Assembly: GCF_025566885.1 (NCBI RefSeq)
Contig: NZ_JAOQJQ010000003.1
Span: 62,001-126,000, forward strand
From: Brotonthovivens ammoniilytica
Lineage (GTDB): Bacteria; Bacillota; Clostridia; Lachnospirales; Lachnospiraceae
Reading direction: 5' to 3'
DNA length: 64,000 bases
Shown here piece by piece: positions 40,254 through 48,321 of this stretch. The notes under the pieces are model-generated. The model was not told the origin of the DNA, made no database searches, and saw only the letters and a list, made by a program, of their open reading frames with translations. Every line of letters starts with the position of its first letter. Within the stretch, counting starts at the first letter, position 1. Made by a program: the position numbers and the translations under genes.

Positions 40254-40814
40254 ATGACAGTAATCATTGTAATAATTTTTGTTGTTCTGGCGATGCTTAC
40301 AACCTGGGGGAAAAACAAGGTAAATGGACAGCAGGAACAGGATGGTTCCAGCCAGAATGCCCACAGAAGCCAGAGCACCTATCAACGGAGAGAAACGCCC
40401 CCAAATACCGGAAAAACCTTTCAGCCCGGATACTATAAACAAAAGACCTATCAAAAGCAGGAGACTATGCGGGAAAAAAACGGCGTGAGCAGAGGTGAAG
40501 CACAAAAGAAAAAGGAAGCCCAGGATGTGAAAAAGCGTTTTCATGAAAAATATCATGAAGAACTGGAAGAAAATCAAAAGATCGGGGCGCAGCATGTCTG
40601 GCGGGAAGCGGGAATTGAAGAGGAAGACGGAGCCATTCTGGCATCCGCAAAGTTAAATTCCTATGCCGCAGAAATGGACAATGAAGAGGACAGCCGAGTG
40701 GATTTGATGGGGCCGGTTTATGATCTGATGGCCAAGGGACCGGATACGTCTATTCCCTTTCGAAGAGACTTTGAGGGTGAGGCTGCAGAGCTGCTGAGTC
40801 GTTTAAACCGGTAA
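40254..40814 (+). CDS. Membrane-anchored hypothetical protein
   Basis: 186 residues. A single N-terminal membrane helix (MTVIIVIIFVVLAMLTTWG) is followed by a long, very polar cytosolic or external part rich in Gln, Lys and Glu (RREAQ- and KKEAQDVKKRFHEKYHEEL-like stretches, probably coiled coil) and a C-terminal region ending EGEAAELLSRLNR. No known domain is recognised. GGAGG lies 7 bases before the ATG. A DUF1653 protein gene follows about 70 bases later in the same direction; the two may be co-transcribed. Confidence 0.75.
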   Translation: MTVIIVIIFVVLAMLTTWGKNKVNGQQEQDGSSQNAHRSQSTYQRRETPPNTGKTFQPGYYKQKTYQKQETMREKNGVSRGEAQKKKEAQDVKKRFHEKYHEELEENQKIGAQHVWREAGIEEEDGAILASAKLNSYAAEMDNEEDSRVDLMGPVYDLMAKGPDTSIPFRRDFEGEAAELLSRLNR

Positions 40815-40884
40815 AAGAAACATTGGATATTTTTTATACGTGTAGTGTATGCATTTAAAAAGTGAAAGAAAGAAGGGAATAAAG

Positions 40885-41430
40885 ATGCCGCAGGGAAATC
40901 CCAAACCAGGAGAGAAATATCTGCATTTTAAAAATAAATTATATCAGATTATAACAGTTGCAGTTCATTCAGAAACTAATGAAGAAATGGTAGTATATCA
41001 GGCGCTGTACGGAACTTTTAAAAGTTATGTGCGTCCTTTGTCTATGTTTATCAGTGAAGTAGATCACGAAAAATATCCTGAAGTTATGCAGGAATACAGA
41101 TTTCAGTATATAGAAATAGAAGAGGATAGTCTGCCTGTACAGGCTGCAAAGGAAAACGATGTTGACAGCTCCGGAAAAAATCAAGGAGAAATCAAAGAGG
41201 AGGCTTGTCCCATCAATAACTGGCTGATTCGTTTTCTGGATGCGGAAAGCTTTGATGAAAAATATGAAATTGTAACAGAAATGAAATCGGATATTAATGA
41301 TAAGCTGATTGATGATCTGGCAGTTTCTCTGGATGTTGTGATTCCGGAAGGGAACCTGCAAAACCGATATCAGCAGCTGAAAAACTGTATCCGCACCCGT
41401 CAGAAGTTCGAAGGAGGCAGAATCTCATAA
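40885..41430 (+). CDS. DUF1653-containing protein
   Basis: 181 residues from the ATG at 40885 with AAGGGA 7 bases upstream; an in-frame start at 40849 has no site. The N-terminal 65 residues match DUF1653 (KPGEKYLHFKNKLYQIITVA, then EEMVVYQALYGTFKSYVRPL and MFISEVD), a small beta-barrel of unknown role common in gut Firmicutes. The C-terminal helical part (NNWLIRFLDAESFDEKYEIV) is a frequent companion domain in Lachnospiraceae. It is cytosolic and its function is unknown. Confidence 0.85.
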   Translation: MPQGNPKPGEKYLHFKNKLYQIITVAVHSETNEEMVVYQALYGTFKSYVRPLSMFISEVDHEKYPEVMQEYRFQYIEIEEDSLPVQAAKENDVDSSGKNQGEIKEEACPINNWLIRFLDAESFDEKYEIVTEMKSDINDKLIDDLAVSLDVVIPEGNLQNRYQQLKNCIRTRQKFEGGRIS

Positions 41431-41450
41431 GATGGGCATCCGGTGTGGTG

Positions 41451-41903
41451 TCAAAAACACTGGGTATGCAGCGCAAGATAGCTGTTCTGATATTTGGGAT
41501 CATAGGTGACCTCTTTAGCAAACCAGCGGGGAGGAACAAAGTCAAGGGCAGCCTGACGGGATGGGAATTCAACTTCGGCAAGAATAAGATCCTGTAAGGC
41601 ACCTTCAAAAAGGTCCAGTTCAATTGTGTAGGATAAATAAGGAATGCAGTAGCGTTTTTTTGTGATAACAATGCCGTCTGCTTTTGATTTTAAGTGTTCA
41701 TAGGATTCTTTTGTCAGAGGGAGGTTGTATTCTTCTCTGGCAAGGAGGCCGGCGGACTTATAAGTCAGATAGTACTCTGTATTCTGACGTCTGATTCTGA
41801 CTACTGGTTTTGTGGACAGGTAGGCCTGCTGGATTTCCAGACAGGGATACTGCTCTAGATGATCAGGGAGATGCTGAATCAAAAATTTGCGTTCGATTTC
41901 CAT
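41451..41903 (-). CDS. CYTH-domain protein (triphosphate tunnel metalloenzyme family)
   Basis: 150 residues that open with the family's ExExK motif (MEIERKFLI) and continue through RIRRQNTEYYLTYKS, EEYNLPL, KRYCIPYL and the acidic IELDLFEG and AEVEFPS strands lining the tunnel. Members hydrolyse triphosphates such as tripolyphosphate or thiamine triphosphate with Mg2+; the short single-domain bacterial form is usually a tripolyphosphatase. It is encoded opposite to its neighbours and stands alone. Confidence 0.9.
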   Translation of the reverse strand: MEIERKFLIQHLPDHLEQYPCLEIQQAYLSTKPVVRIRRQNTEYYLTYKSAGLLAREEYNLPLTKESYEHLKSKADGIVITKKRYCIPYLSYTIELDLFEGALQDLILAEVEFPSRQAALDFVPPRWFAKEVTYDPKYQNSYLALHTQCF

Positions 41904-42121
41904 AAGCTTTTTAACCTTTCCGGCTGCGGATTACCTGAAGTTTTGCATACGCCTGCCGCAGCCAGATGATACGTATGGCTCAGCCGTTACAGAGTAAGCT
42001 CTGAGTAACAGCATTTTTACAGGTTCCATAATAATAGATCTGCAGAAAGAAAACAAGAACAGAACAAAGATAATAGCAGGAACAAAAAATAAATGCAGGA
42101 ATGAAAAAGAGGAAATATAAG

Positions 42122-42667
42122 ATGAAGAAAATAGGTATTTTACTGGCAGAAGGATTTGAAGAGGTAGAAGCTCTGACGGCAGCGGATATTTGCAGGCGGG
42201 CAGGGATTATCACCGGTCTGATATCCATTACCGGAAGTAAAACCGTGACTGGAGCTCACAAAATTACCGTACAGGCGGATGAGCTGTTTGAAAACATAGT
42301 ATTTGAAGGATTGGACGGAATTGTGCTTCCGGGAGGGATGCCGGGAACAGAAAACCTCCGTGTGTATCCGGGTGTGAAAGAAAAGGTTCGGATGTTTTAC
42401 GACAGCGGCAGACTGACGGCTGCTATCTGTGCGGCGCCGGGTATATTTGGAGAGATGGGAATTTTAAAGGGCCGGGATGCTGCGGTGTATCCGGGCTGTG
42501 AGGCCGGAGAAGATGTAAACTGGCTGGATAGGAGTACTGTTGTAAGCGGTCATGTGATTACCGGCAGAGGACCGGGGGCTGCTGCTTGTTTTGCCCTGGA
42601 ACTTGTAAAATTTCTTATGGGAGAAGAAAAAGCAGAAGAAATAAAAGATAGTTTTATGATGCCGTAA
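42122..42667 (+). CDS. DJ-1/PfpI family protein
   Basis: 181 residues from the ATG at 42122 (an in-frame ATG at 42101 is an alternative). The flavodoxin-like core shows ILLAEGFEEVEALTAADICR at the start and the nucleophile elbow Cys in TAAICAAPGIFG, with the preceding Glu in EGFEEVE. Members of the YajL/DJ-1 branch are thought to protect against carbonyl and oxidative stress; activity as glyoxalase or deglycase is debated. The gene is single, with GAGG upstream. Confidence 0.9.
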   Translation: MKKIGILLAEGFEEVEALTAADICRRAGIITGLISITGSKTVTGAHKITVQADELFENIVFEGLDGIVLPGGMPGTENLRVYPGVKEKVRMFYDSGRLTAAICAAPGIFGEMGILKGRDAAVYPGCEAGEDVNWLDRSTVVSGHVITGRGPGAAACFALELVKFLMGEEKAEEIKDSFMMP

Positions 42668-42840
42668 AGGAATTGTGTACAGGCACAAAAAGAGGGAAGA
42701 TAAAGAGATAAACTTTTAGAAAAATCACGATGTGTTTTCTACAGAATTACAGTATAATTACTATAATGCCGTAAAAAGGCGAAGAGAAGAAAACTAAAAC
42801 ATGCGGGTATTTAAGAATACAGGCAGGAAAAGGAGTATAT

Positions 42841-43638
42841 ATGAAACCTACATTAACAGAAGCAGAAGCAAAGCTGTCATATGCGAAATATTTTCATATG
42901 CCGTTAACACCAATTCCACAGGAAAAGCTGGATATTCTGGCCGCCGGACCTATGGACCCTGAAAAGATGTTAAAGATTACTGATCGTGTTAAATTGTTCG
43001 ATGAAGGATACTTTGACGTGGAGGTGGGGTATGGTGTACAGGAGGATGGCAGCGGCTATGTATCAAACCTGACGAAAATGCCGGGCGTCACAAAAGAAAT
43101 GTTTGAATGGTGGTTTGCATGGCATGGACTTGAGGATCTCCGTTATAAAATCTGGGATCCGGAAGATCACTATTATGCAAGACAGAAAAACCGTGATAAA
43201 GCATTGAGCAGTAACCTTCCCATGAGAGAAAGAACCTGGGGAACCACCCACGAAGTTTTAGAGGATATCGGACCGGGACCGGACGAACTTATTCTAGATT
43301 TTAAATATCCCTCGGAAATGGGATATCCGGAAGAGAAAGTAGGTACAGATGCCTGCGCTTCCATGATGTGTGCCAACGGCCACGGACCGGAGCCGGGCAA
43401 GGGTGTTGCAGCGGTGATGACACATATGATCCGAGAGATTGAAGGCGGTATTGAGTTAAGAAGCCGTTTTTGGATTGGATATCAGATTATGGATGGAAGA
43501 CCTATGAAACTGATTCCAAGAGGTGTCAGTGTTCCTATGGAAGTGCCAATGGGGCTGTTTGCACATAACTTAAAAGAATTTACACATCTGGCAGCAATTC
43601 TGCCAAAGGTATACGAAGAAGAAAAGGACCGTTTCTAA
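42841..43638 (+). CDS. DAPG hydrolase (PhlG)/phloretin hydrolase-like enzyme
   Basis: 265 residues. The family cleaves a C-C bond between an aromatic ring and an acyl group (2,4-diacetylphloroglucinol in Pseudomonas PhlG, phloretin in Eubacterium ramulus Phy). Zinc-ligand-type residues are visible: WWFAWHGLEDLRYKIWD (His), a Glu in PDELILDFKYP and the HNLKEFTH pair (His-x3-Glu) near the C-terminus, as in PhlG. AAAGGAG precedes the ATG. The gene is single and closed by a terminator. The dispersed repeat seen after the PhzB-like unit also follows here. The substrate is unknown; a dietary or host polyketide/phenolic is plausible. Confidence 0.8.
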   Translation: MKPTLTEAEAKLSYAKYFHMPLTPIPQEKLDILAAGPMDPEKMLKITDRVKLFDEGYFDVEVGYGVQEDGSGYVSNLTKMPGVTKEMFEWWFAWHGLEDLRYKIWDPEDHYYARQKNRDKALSSNLPMRERTWGTTHEVLEDIGPGPDELILDFKYPSEMGYPEEKVGTDACASMMCANGHGPEPGKGVAAVMTHMIREIEGGIELRSRFWIGYQIMDGRPMKLIPRGVSVPMEVPMGLFAHNLKEFTHLAAILPKVYEEEKDRF

Positions 43639-43664
43639 AAGTAAAATGAAAAAGATTGGCGCTG

Positions 43665-43697
43665 ATACTCCGGGGAAATCCCCGGGGTATTTTATTT
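43665..43697 (+). terminator. Terminator of the DAPG hydrolase-like gene
   Basis: ATACTCCGGGG (43665-43675), loop AAAT, CCCCGGGGTAT (43680-43690) followed by TTTATTT. Confidence 0.8.
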
Positions 43698-43788
43698 CTC
43701 TATAGGAAATACTGTATTGTGATAAAGTTGAAAAGTACCGATTCCTATAGAGCAAAAAACGCTCTGCGGTGGAATGGAGTCATGTTGC
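43698..43788 (+). repeat. Dispersed structured repeat, copy 2
   Basis: About 91 bases matching 28771-28878 closely. The inverted repeat is longer here: CTCTATAGGAA (43698-43708) with TTCCTATAGAG (43742-43752), followed by CAAAAAACGCTCTGC. It begins immediately after the preceding terminator, as copy 1 does. Confidence 0.75.
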
Positions 43789-44060
43789 TTGCGCATTTTT
43801 TATTCAGGAAATTCCTGCAGACAGGAAAGGCGGATGCTCTGTGAGAAAGGTGCTTTCGTGATTGCTGCATGCAGGCTTCTTTTATAGTTATTAAAAGGCA
43901 TTTGGCCTTCTGTTTTCAGGGAAAGACTGTGGCAAAAATCACTTCCATTTCACGGTAAAGTATTATATAATAGCACCGATACGGAAATAATTCCCTGATA
44001 AAGCAGGATATCCCTGTGAAATAGTGGGAAAACTGATAGAAAAAAGTTGAGGAAGGACAT
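43789..44060 (+). other. Intergenic region upstream of sufC
   Basis: It contains a TATAAT at 43966-43971 that may be the suf operon -10 (the -35 position reads TTCCAT, weak). Otherwise only scattered short inverted repeats, none convincing as a riboswitch or regulator site. Confidence 0.4.
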
Positions 44061-44792
44061 ATGCTTGAATTAAGAGATATTAGTTTTCAGGTAACAGATG
44101 AAAACGATGCCACAAACAAAGAGATTTTAAAAAATGTTAATTTAAAAGTAGATGACCGTTTTGTAGCGATTACCGGACCTAACGGCGGAGGAAAGTCTAC
44201 CCTTGCAAAAATTATTGCGGGTATTTTCCGGCCCACATCCGGACAGATTCTGCTAGACGGGGTGGATATTACAAATATGAGTATTACTGAGCGTGCCAGA
44301 GCCGGCATTAGCTTCGCATTTCAGCAGCCGGTGCGGTTTAAAGGACTGACAGTAAAGGATCTTATTACACTGGCGGCGGGGAAGGACATTAATATTTCCC
44401 AGGCCTGTTCCTATTTATCAGAAGTGGGACTGTGCGCCAAAGATTATATCAACCGTGAAGTCAATGCCAGTCTTTCAGGCGGAGAATTAAAACGTATTGA
44501 AATTGCCATGATCATGGCAAGAGGAACGAAACTGTCCATTTTTGATGAACCGGAAGCAGGAATTGATTTGTGGAGTTTTAATAACCTGATTCAGGTTTTT
44601 GAGTCTATGCATGAAAAAATCAATGGCTCTATTCTGATTATTTCTCATCAGGAACGTATTTTAAATATTGCGGACAAGATTGTTGTAGTTGCCGGTGGAC
44701 AGATAAAAAATGTAGGGACAAAAGCAGAAGTACTGCCGGATTTACTGGGAACCTCAGAAGCCTGCAGCACTTTAATGGATAAAATTGTATAG
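44061..44792 (+). CDS. sufC: Fe-S cluster assembly ATPase SufC
   Basis: 243 residues of an ABC-type ATPase without membrane domains: Walker A GPNGGGKST, signature LSGGELKRIE, Walker B LSIFDEPEAGIDLWSF and the switch His in IISHQE. SufC powers conformational change of the SufB/D scaffold during cluster assembly. It lies 14 bases upstream of sufB. No sufS, sufU or sufD is adjacent, so this is the minimal two-gene SufBC-like system seen in anaerobes and archaea. Confidence 0.92.
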   Translation: MLELRDISFQVTDENDATNKEILKNVNLKVDDRFVAITGPNGGGKSTLAKIIAGIFRPTSGQILLDGVDITNMSITERARAGISFAFQQPVRFKGLTVKDLITLAAGKDINISQACSYLSEVGLCAKDYINREVNASLSGGELKRIEIAMIMARGTKLSIFDEPEAGIDLWSFNNLIQVFESMHEKINGSILIISHQERILNIADKIVVVAGGQIKNVGTKAEVLPDLLGTSEACSTLMDKIV

Positions 44793-44806
44793 GGAGGTCA
44801 AAAACT

Positions 44807-45730
44807 ATGGATGCAATTGAAAAACACATACTGGAAGAGGTAGCCGACCTTCATGCAGTTCCGGAAGGTGCGTACAATATCCGCTATAACGGACAGTCTG
44901 ACGGCAGAAAAACAACAGCTAATATAGATATTGTAACAAAAACAGAAGAAGGAAAATCCGGCATTGATATTATTATCAAACCGGGAACCAAAAATGAAAG
45001 CGTGCATATTCCTGTAGTTTTGAGCCAGAGCGGTTTAAAAGAGACAGTATACAATGATTTTTATATCGGAGATGATGCCGATGTGACAATTGTTGCGGGA
45101 TGCGGTATTCACAACTGTGGAACGGATACTTCTCAGCATGATGGTATCCATACCTTTTATGTTGGGAAAAATGCCAGAATAAAATATGTAGAGAAACATT
45201 ATGGTGAAGGCGATGGTTCGGGAGAACGTATTTTAAATCCGGTTACCGTGATCAATATAGATGAGGGCGGTTATATGGAGATGGATACTGTCCAGATCAA
45301 GGGCGTTACCTCCACAAAACGTGTGACGACTGCAGTGCTGAAAGCGGGTGCTGCATTAGAGATCAGCGAAAAAATCATGACACATGGCAATCAGTACGCA
45401 GAAACAGATTTTACCGTTGATATGAACGGAGAGGACTGCAGCGCCAATGTAGTATCCCGTTCTGTTGCAAAAGGAAAATCAAAACAGCTTTTTGTTTCAA
45501 GAATTAACGGAAACTGTAAATGCGCAGGTCATACGGAGTGCGATGCCATTATTATGGATCAGGCCTGTGTAACTGCGGAGCCGCAGCTGACTGCAAATGA
45601 TATAGATGCCAGTCTGATTCATGAGGCAGCTATTGGAAAAATAGCCGGAGAACAGCTTATAAAGCTCATGACACTGGGGCTTACAGAAGAGGAAGCAGAG
45701 GAACAGATCGTAAACGGTTTCTTGAAATAA
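44807..45730 (+). CDS. sufB: Fe-S cluster scaffold SufB/SufD-like protein
   Basis: 307 residues, shorter than the approximately 470-residue SufB of the full SUF operon, as expected for the minimal system. The beta-helix core carries conserved elements of the family: HDGIHTFYVGKNARIKYVEK, GEGDGSGERILNPVTVI and, near the C-terminus, KCAGHTECDAIIMDQACVTA with candidate Cys/His ligands and a following EAAIGKIAGEQLI. With SufC it should build Fe-S clusters in the cytosol, serving proteins such as NrdG and AbfD. GGGAGG precedes the ATG. Confidence 0.9.
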   Translation: MDAIEKHILEEVADLHAVPEGAYNIRYNGQSDGRKTTANIDIVTKTEEGKSGIDIIIKPGTKNESVHIPVVLSQSGLKETVYNDFYIGDDADVTIVAGCGIHNCGTDTSQHDGIHTFYVGKNARIKYVEKHYGEGDGSGERILNPVTVINIDEGGYMEMDTVQIKGVTSTKRVTTAVLKAGAALEISEKIMTHGNQYAETDFTVDMNGEDCSANVVSRSVAKGKSKQLFVSRINGNCKCAGHTECDAIIMDQACVTAEPQLTANDIDASLIHEAAIGKIAGEQLIKLMTLGLTEEEAEEQIVNGFLK

Positions 45731-45831
45731 TTACCAAAATAATTTTTTCATTTCTGTTAATAATAGTTTCAGGGTAAGCAATGCTTATCTTTAAAAATAA
45801 AAAGAAACAAATATTTACGGAGGTGAAAAGA

Positions 45832-46041
45832 ATGAGCAATTCTTCAAACTCAAACAAAACTAGTGTACCAGAAGCAAAAGAAGCAATGAACCGTTTCAAA
45901 CAGGAAGTTGCATCCGAATTAGGTATCTCTTTAAAAGAGGGATATAACGGAGATCTGACATCTCGTCAGGCAGGTTCCATCGGTGGTGAAATGGTAAGAA
46001 AAATGATCCAGAGACAGGAAGAGCAGATGTCTGGAAGATAG
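45832..46041 (+). CDS. Alpha/beta-type small acid-soluble spore protein
   Basis: 69 residues from the ATG at 45832, with GGAGGTG 7 bases upstream. The family pattern is clear: VPEAKEAMNRFKQEVASELG with the GPR-protease cleavage region, then GYNGDLTSRQAGSIGGEMVR. These proteins coat and protect DNA in the dormant spore and feed germination. Expression is normally by sigma-G in the forespore; I could not place a convincing sigma-G promoter. The gene shows that the organism can sporulate or descends from a recent spore-former. Confidence 0.93.
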   Translation: MSNSSNSNKTSVPEAKEAMNRFKQEVASELGISLKEGYNGDLTSRQAGSIGGEMVRKMIQRQEEQMSGR

Positions 46042-46061
46042 TAATTCTATTGCTGTCAGAT

Positions 46062-46110
46062 AAAAAGGCTTTTCCGGCCAACCTAAGAGGTTGGCTGGAA
46101 GGGCCTTTTT
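46062..46110 (+). terminator. Terminator of the spore protein gene
   Basis: A long stem (AAAAAGGC...GGCCAACC with GGTTGGC...GGGCCTTTTT) around a TAAGA loop, ending in T5. Confidence 0.85.
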
Positions 46111-46120
46111 ACATTTATTG

Positions 46121-46149
46121 TTGAAATTTGAAAAACCCTGTGTTATAAT
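46121..46149 (+). promoter_or_regulatory. Promoter of tig
   Basis: TTGAAA (46121-46126), 17 bases, TATAAT (46144-46149). A leader of about 125 bases precedes the start codon. Confidence 0.75.
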
Positions 46150-46283
46150 TCCTAAATGACTGTAAGTGGCGAAAGTACGCCCTTTTTTATGGTATATGGG
46201 TTTTGTAGTTGTGAAGTTCCTGTATCATAGAAAGCCGCAGACGTACAACTACATGACATATATTAAGGAGGATAATTGTTAGA

Positions 46284-47630
46284 ATGAGTGTACAGGTAGA
46301 AAATTTAGAAAAAAACATGGCAAAACTCACAGTTGAGGTGCCTGCTGAGGAACTGGAAAGCGCACTCCAGGAAGCATATAATAAACAGAAAAAAAGCATC
46401 AGTCTTCCGGGATTCCGTAAAGGAAAAGTTCCAAGAATGATGGTTGAAAAAATGTACGGAGCAAATGTTTTCTGTGATGATGCAGCAAACAGCCTGCTTC
46501 CGGGGGCATATTCAGAAGCAGTAGAAGAAAGCGGACTGGATATCGTTTCCAGACCAAATCTTGATATTGTACAGCTGGAAAAAGGAAAAGCATTTATTTT
46601 TACAGCAGAAGTTGCAGTAAAACCGGAAGTGACACTTGGAAAATATGTGGGAGTTACTGTAACAAAGATTGATACAGCAGCAACAGAGGAAGAAATCGAA
46701 AAAGAAATCAATGCTGAAAGAGAAAAAAATGCCAGAACAATCACAGTGGAAGGCAGAGCTGTAGAAGACGGCGATACAGCAGTTATTGATTATGAAGGCT
46801 TTGCTGACGGTGTGGCATTTGAAGGTGGAAAAGACGAGAATCATTCACTGGTAATCGGTTCCGGCAGCTTTATTCCTGGATTTGAAGAGCAGCTTATCGG
46901 AAAGAATGCCGGTGAAGAAGTGGAAGTAAATGTAACATTCCCTGAAGAATACCATTCTGCAGATCTTGCGGGAAAAGCAGCAGTATTTAACGTAAAAATC
47001 AACGAAATCAAAACAAAAGAAGTTCCAGAGCTGGATGATGAGTTCGTACAGGATGTTTCTGAATTTGATACTGTTGCAGAATATAAAGAGAGCATTAAGG
47101 CAAAAGTAGAAGAAAGAAAAGAAAGCGATGCCAAAGCAGCTCAGACAGACGAAGCTATTAAGAAAATTGTAGATAAATCCCAGATGGATATTCCGGAAGC
47201 TATGATTGATACTCAGTGTGAAGATATGATCAATCAGTTTGGGCAGCAGATGTCACAGCAGGGACTTTCCATGCAGCAGTACCTTCAGTTTACAGGTATG
47301 ACCATGGATAAAATGAAAGAGCAGGTTCGCGAAGAAGCAGTTGCACGTATTGAAAGCGGACTGATTTTAGAGCAGATTGCAAAAGAAGAAAATATTGAGA
47401 TTTCAGATGAAGATTTAGATGCTGAGATCGTTAAAATGGCTGAGCTGTACAAAATGGAAGCAGATCAGTTAAGAGGCTACATGGGCGATTCTGAGAAAGA
47501 AGCAATGAAAAAAGATTTGGCTGAGCAGAGAGCTGTAGCATTTATCATGGAAAATGTAAAATACAGAGCAAAAGCAAAATCAAAAAAAGAAAAAGATGCG
47601 GAAGCTGAGGCAGAAAGCACAGAAGAATAG
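46284..47630 (+). CDS. tig: Trigger factor
   Basis: 448 residues: the ribosome-binding domain with the signature GFRKGKVPR near residue 44, a PPIase (FKBP-like) domain at about 150-245 (DTAVIDYEGFADGVAFEGG) and a helical C-terminal chaperone arm ending in a Lys/Glu-rich tail. It binds nascent chains at the ribosome exit. It heads the conserved tig-clpP-clpX-lon-engB order. AAGGAGG lies upstream of the ATG. Confidence 0.97.
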   Translation: MSVQVENLEKNMAKLTVEVPAEELESALQEAYNKQKKSISLPGFRKGKVPRMMVEKMYGANVFCDDAANSLLPGAYSEAVEESGLDIVSRPNLDIVQLEKGKAFIFTAEVAVKPEVTLGKYVGVTVTKIDTAATEEEIEKEINAEREKNARTITVEGRAVEDGDTAVIDYEGFADGVAFEGGKDENHSLVIGSGSFIPGFEEQLIGKNAGEEVEVNVTFPEEYHSADLAGKAAVFNVKINEIKTKEVPELDDEFVQDVSEFDTVAEYKESIKAKVEERKESDAKAAQTDEAIKKIVDKSQMDIPEAMIDTQCEDMINQFGQQMSQQGLSMQQYLQFTGMTMDKMKEQVREEAVARIESGLILEQIAKEENIEISDEDLDAEIVKMAELYKMEADQLRGYMGDSEKEAMKKDLAEQRAVAFIMENVKYRAKAKSKKEKDAEAEAESTEE

Positions 47631-47657
47631 TCATAAAGGTTTGGCAGATATCTTTTT

Positions 47658-47690
47658 CAGGCCGGTCCGGTCGGACCGGCCTGTTTGATA
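47658..47690 (+). terminator. Hairpin between tig and clpP
   Basis: A perfect 11-bp stem (CAGGCCGGTCC 47658-47668, GGACCGGCCTG 47673-47683) with a GGTC loop followed by TTTGATACTTTTT. It probably ends or attenuates the tig transcript. Confidence 0.8.
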
Positions 47691-47718
47691 CTTTTTAAAC
47701 AGAAATGGAGGCAGAAAT

Positions 47719-48303
47719 ATGAGTTTTGTACCTTATGTCATTGAACAAAACAGCAGAGGCGAACGAAGCTATGATATTTACTCAAGATTATTAAAAGACA
47801 GAATCATTTTCCTTGGAGAAGAAGTGAATGAGACAACGGCTAGTCTTGTTGTTGCACAGCTTCTTTTTCTGGAATCAGAAGATCCGGGAAAAGATATTCA
47901 TTTATACATTAACTCTCCCGGCGGGATGGTGACTGCAGGTTTAGCAATTTACGATACTATGCAGTATATTAAATGTGATGTATCAACTACCTGCATCGGT
48001 CTGGCTGCAAGTATGGGAGCATTTTTGCTGGCCGGAGGAACCAAGGGAAAACGTTTTGCGCTTCCCAATGCAGAGATTATGATTCATCAGCCCTCCGGAG
48101 GAGCAAGAGGTCAGGCAACAGAGATCCAGATTGCAGCAGAGAATATTTTAAAGACGAAACAGCGTCTTAACAGAATCCTTGCAGAAAATACCGGAAAATC
48201 TATAGAAGAGGTTGCCGCTGATACAGAAAGAGACAATTATATGACTGCGGAAGAAGCAGTTGCATATGGACTGGTTGATTCTGTAATCAAAGACCATCAC
48301 TAG
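47719..48303 (+). CDS. clpP: ATP-dependent Clp protease proteolytic subunit
   Basis: 194 residues, the usual size. The Ser-His-Asp triad is visible: CIGLAASMGAFLL (Ser), EIMIHQPSGGARGQ (His) and the Asp in AADTERDNYMTAEEA. Fourteen subunits form the barrel protease fed by ClpX, encoded 18 bases downstream. It degrades misfolded and regulatory proteins. AATGGAGG lies upstream of the ATG. Confidence 0.97.
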   Translation: MSFVPYVIEQNSRGERSYDIYSRLLKDRIIFLGEEVNETTASLVVAQLLFLESEDPGKDIHLYINSPGGMVTAGLAIYDTMQYIKCDVSTTCIGLAASMGAFLLAGGTKGKRFALPNAEIMIHQPSGGARGQATEIQIAAENILKTKQRLNRILAENTGKSIEEVAADTERDNYMTAEEAVAYGLVDSVIKDHH

Positions 48304-48321
48304 GATGAGAGAGGTAAAAAC

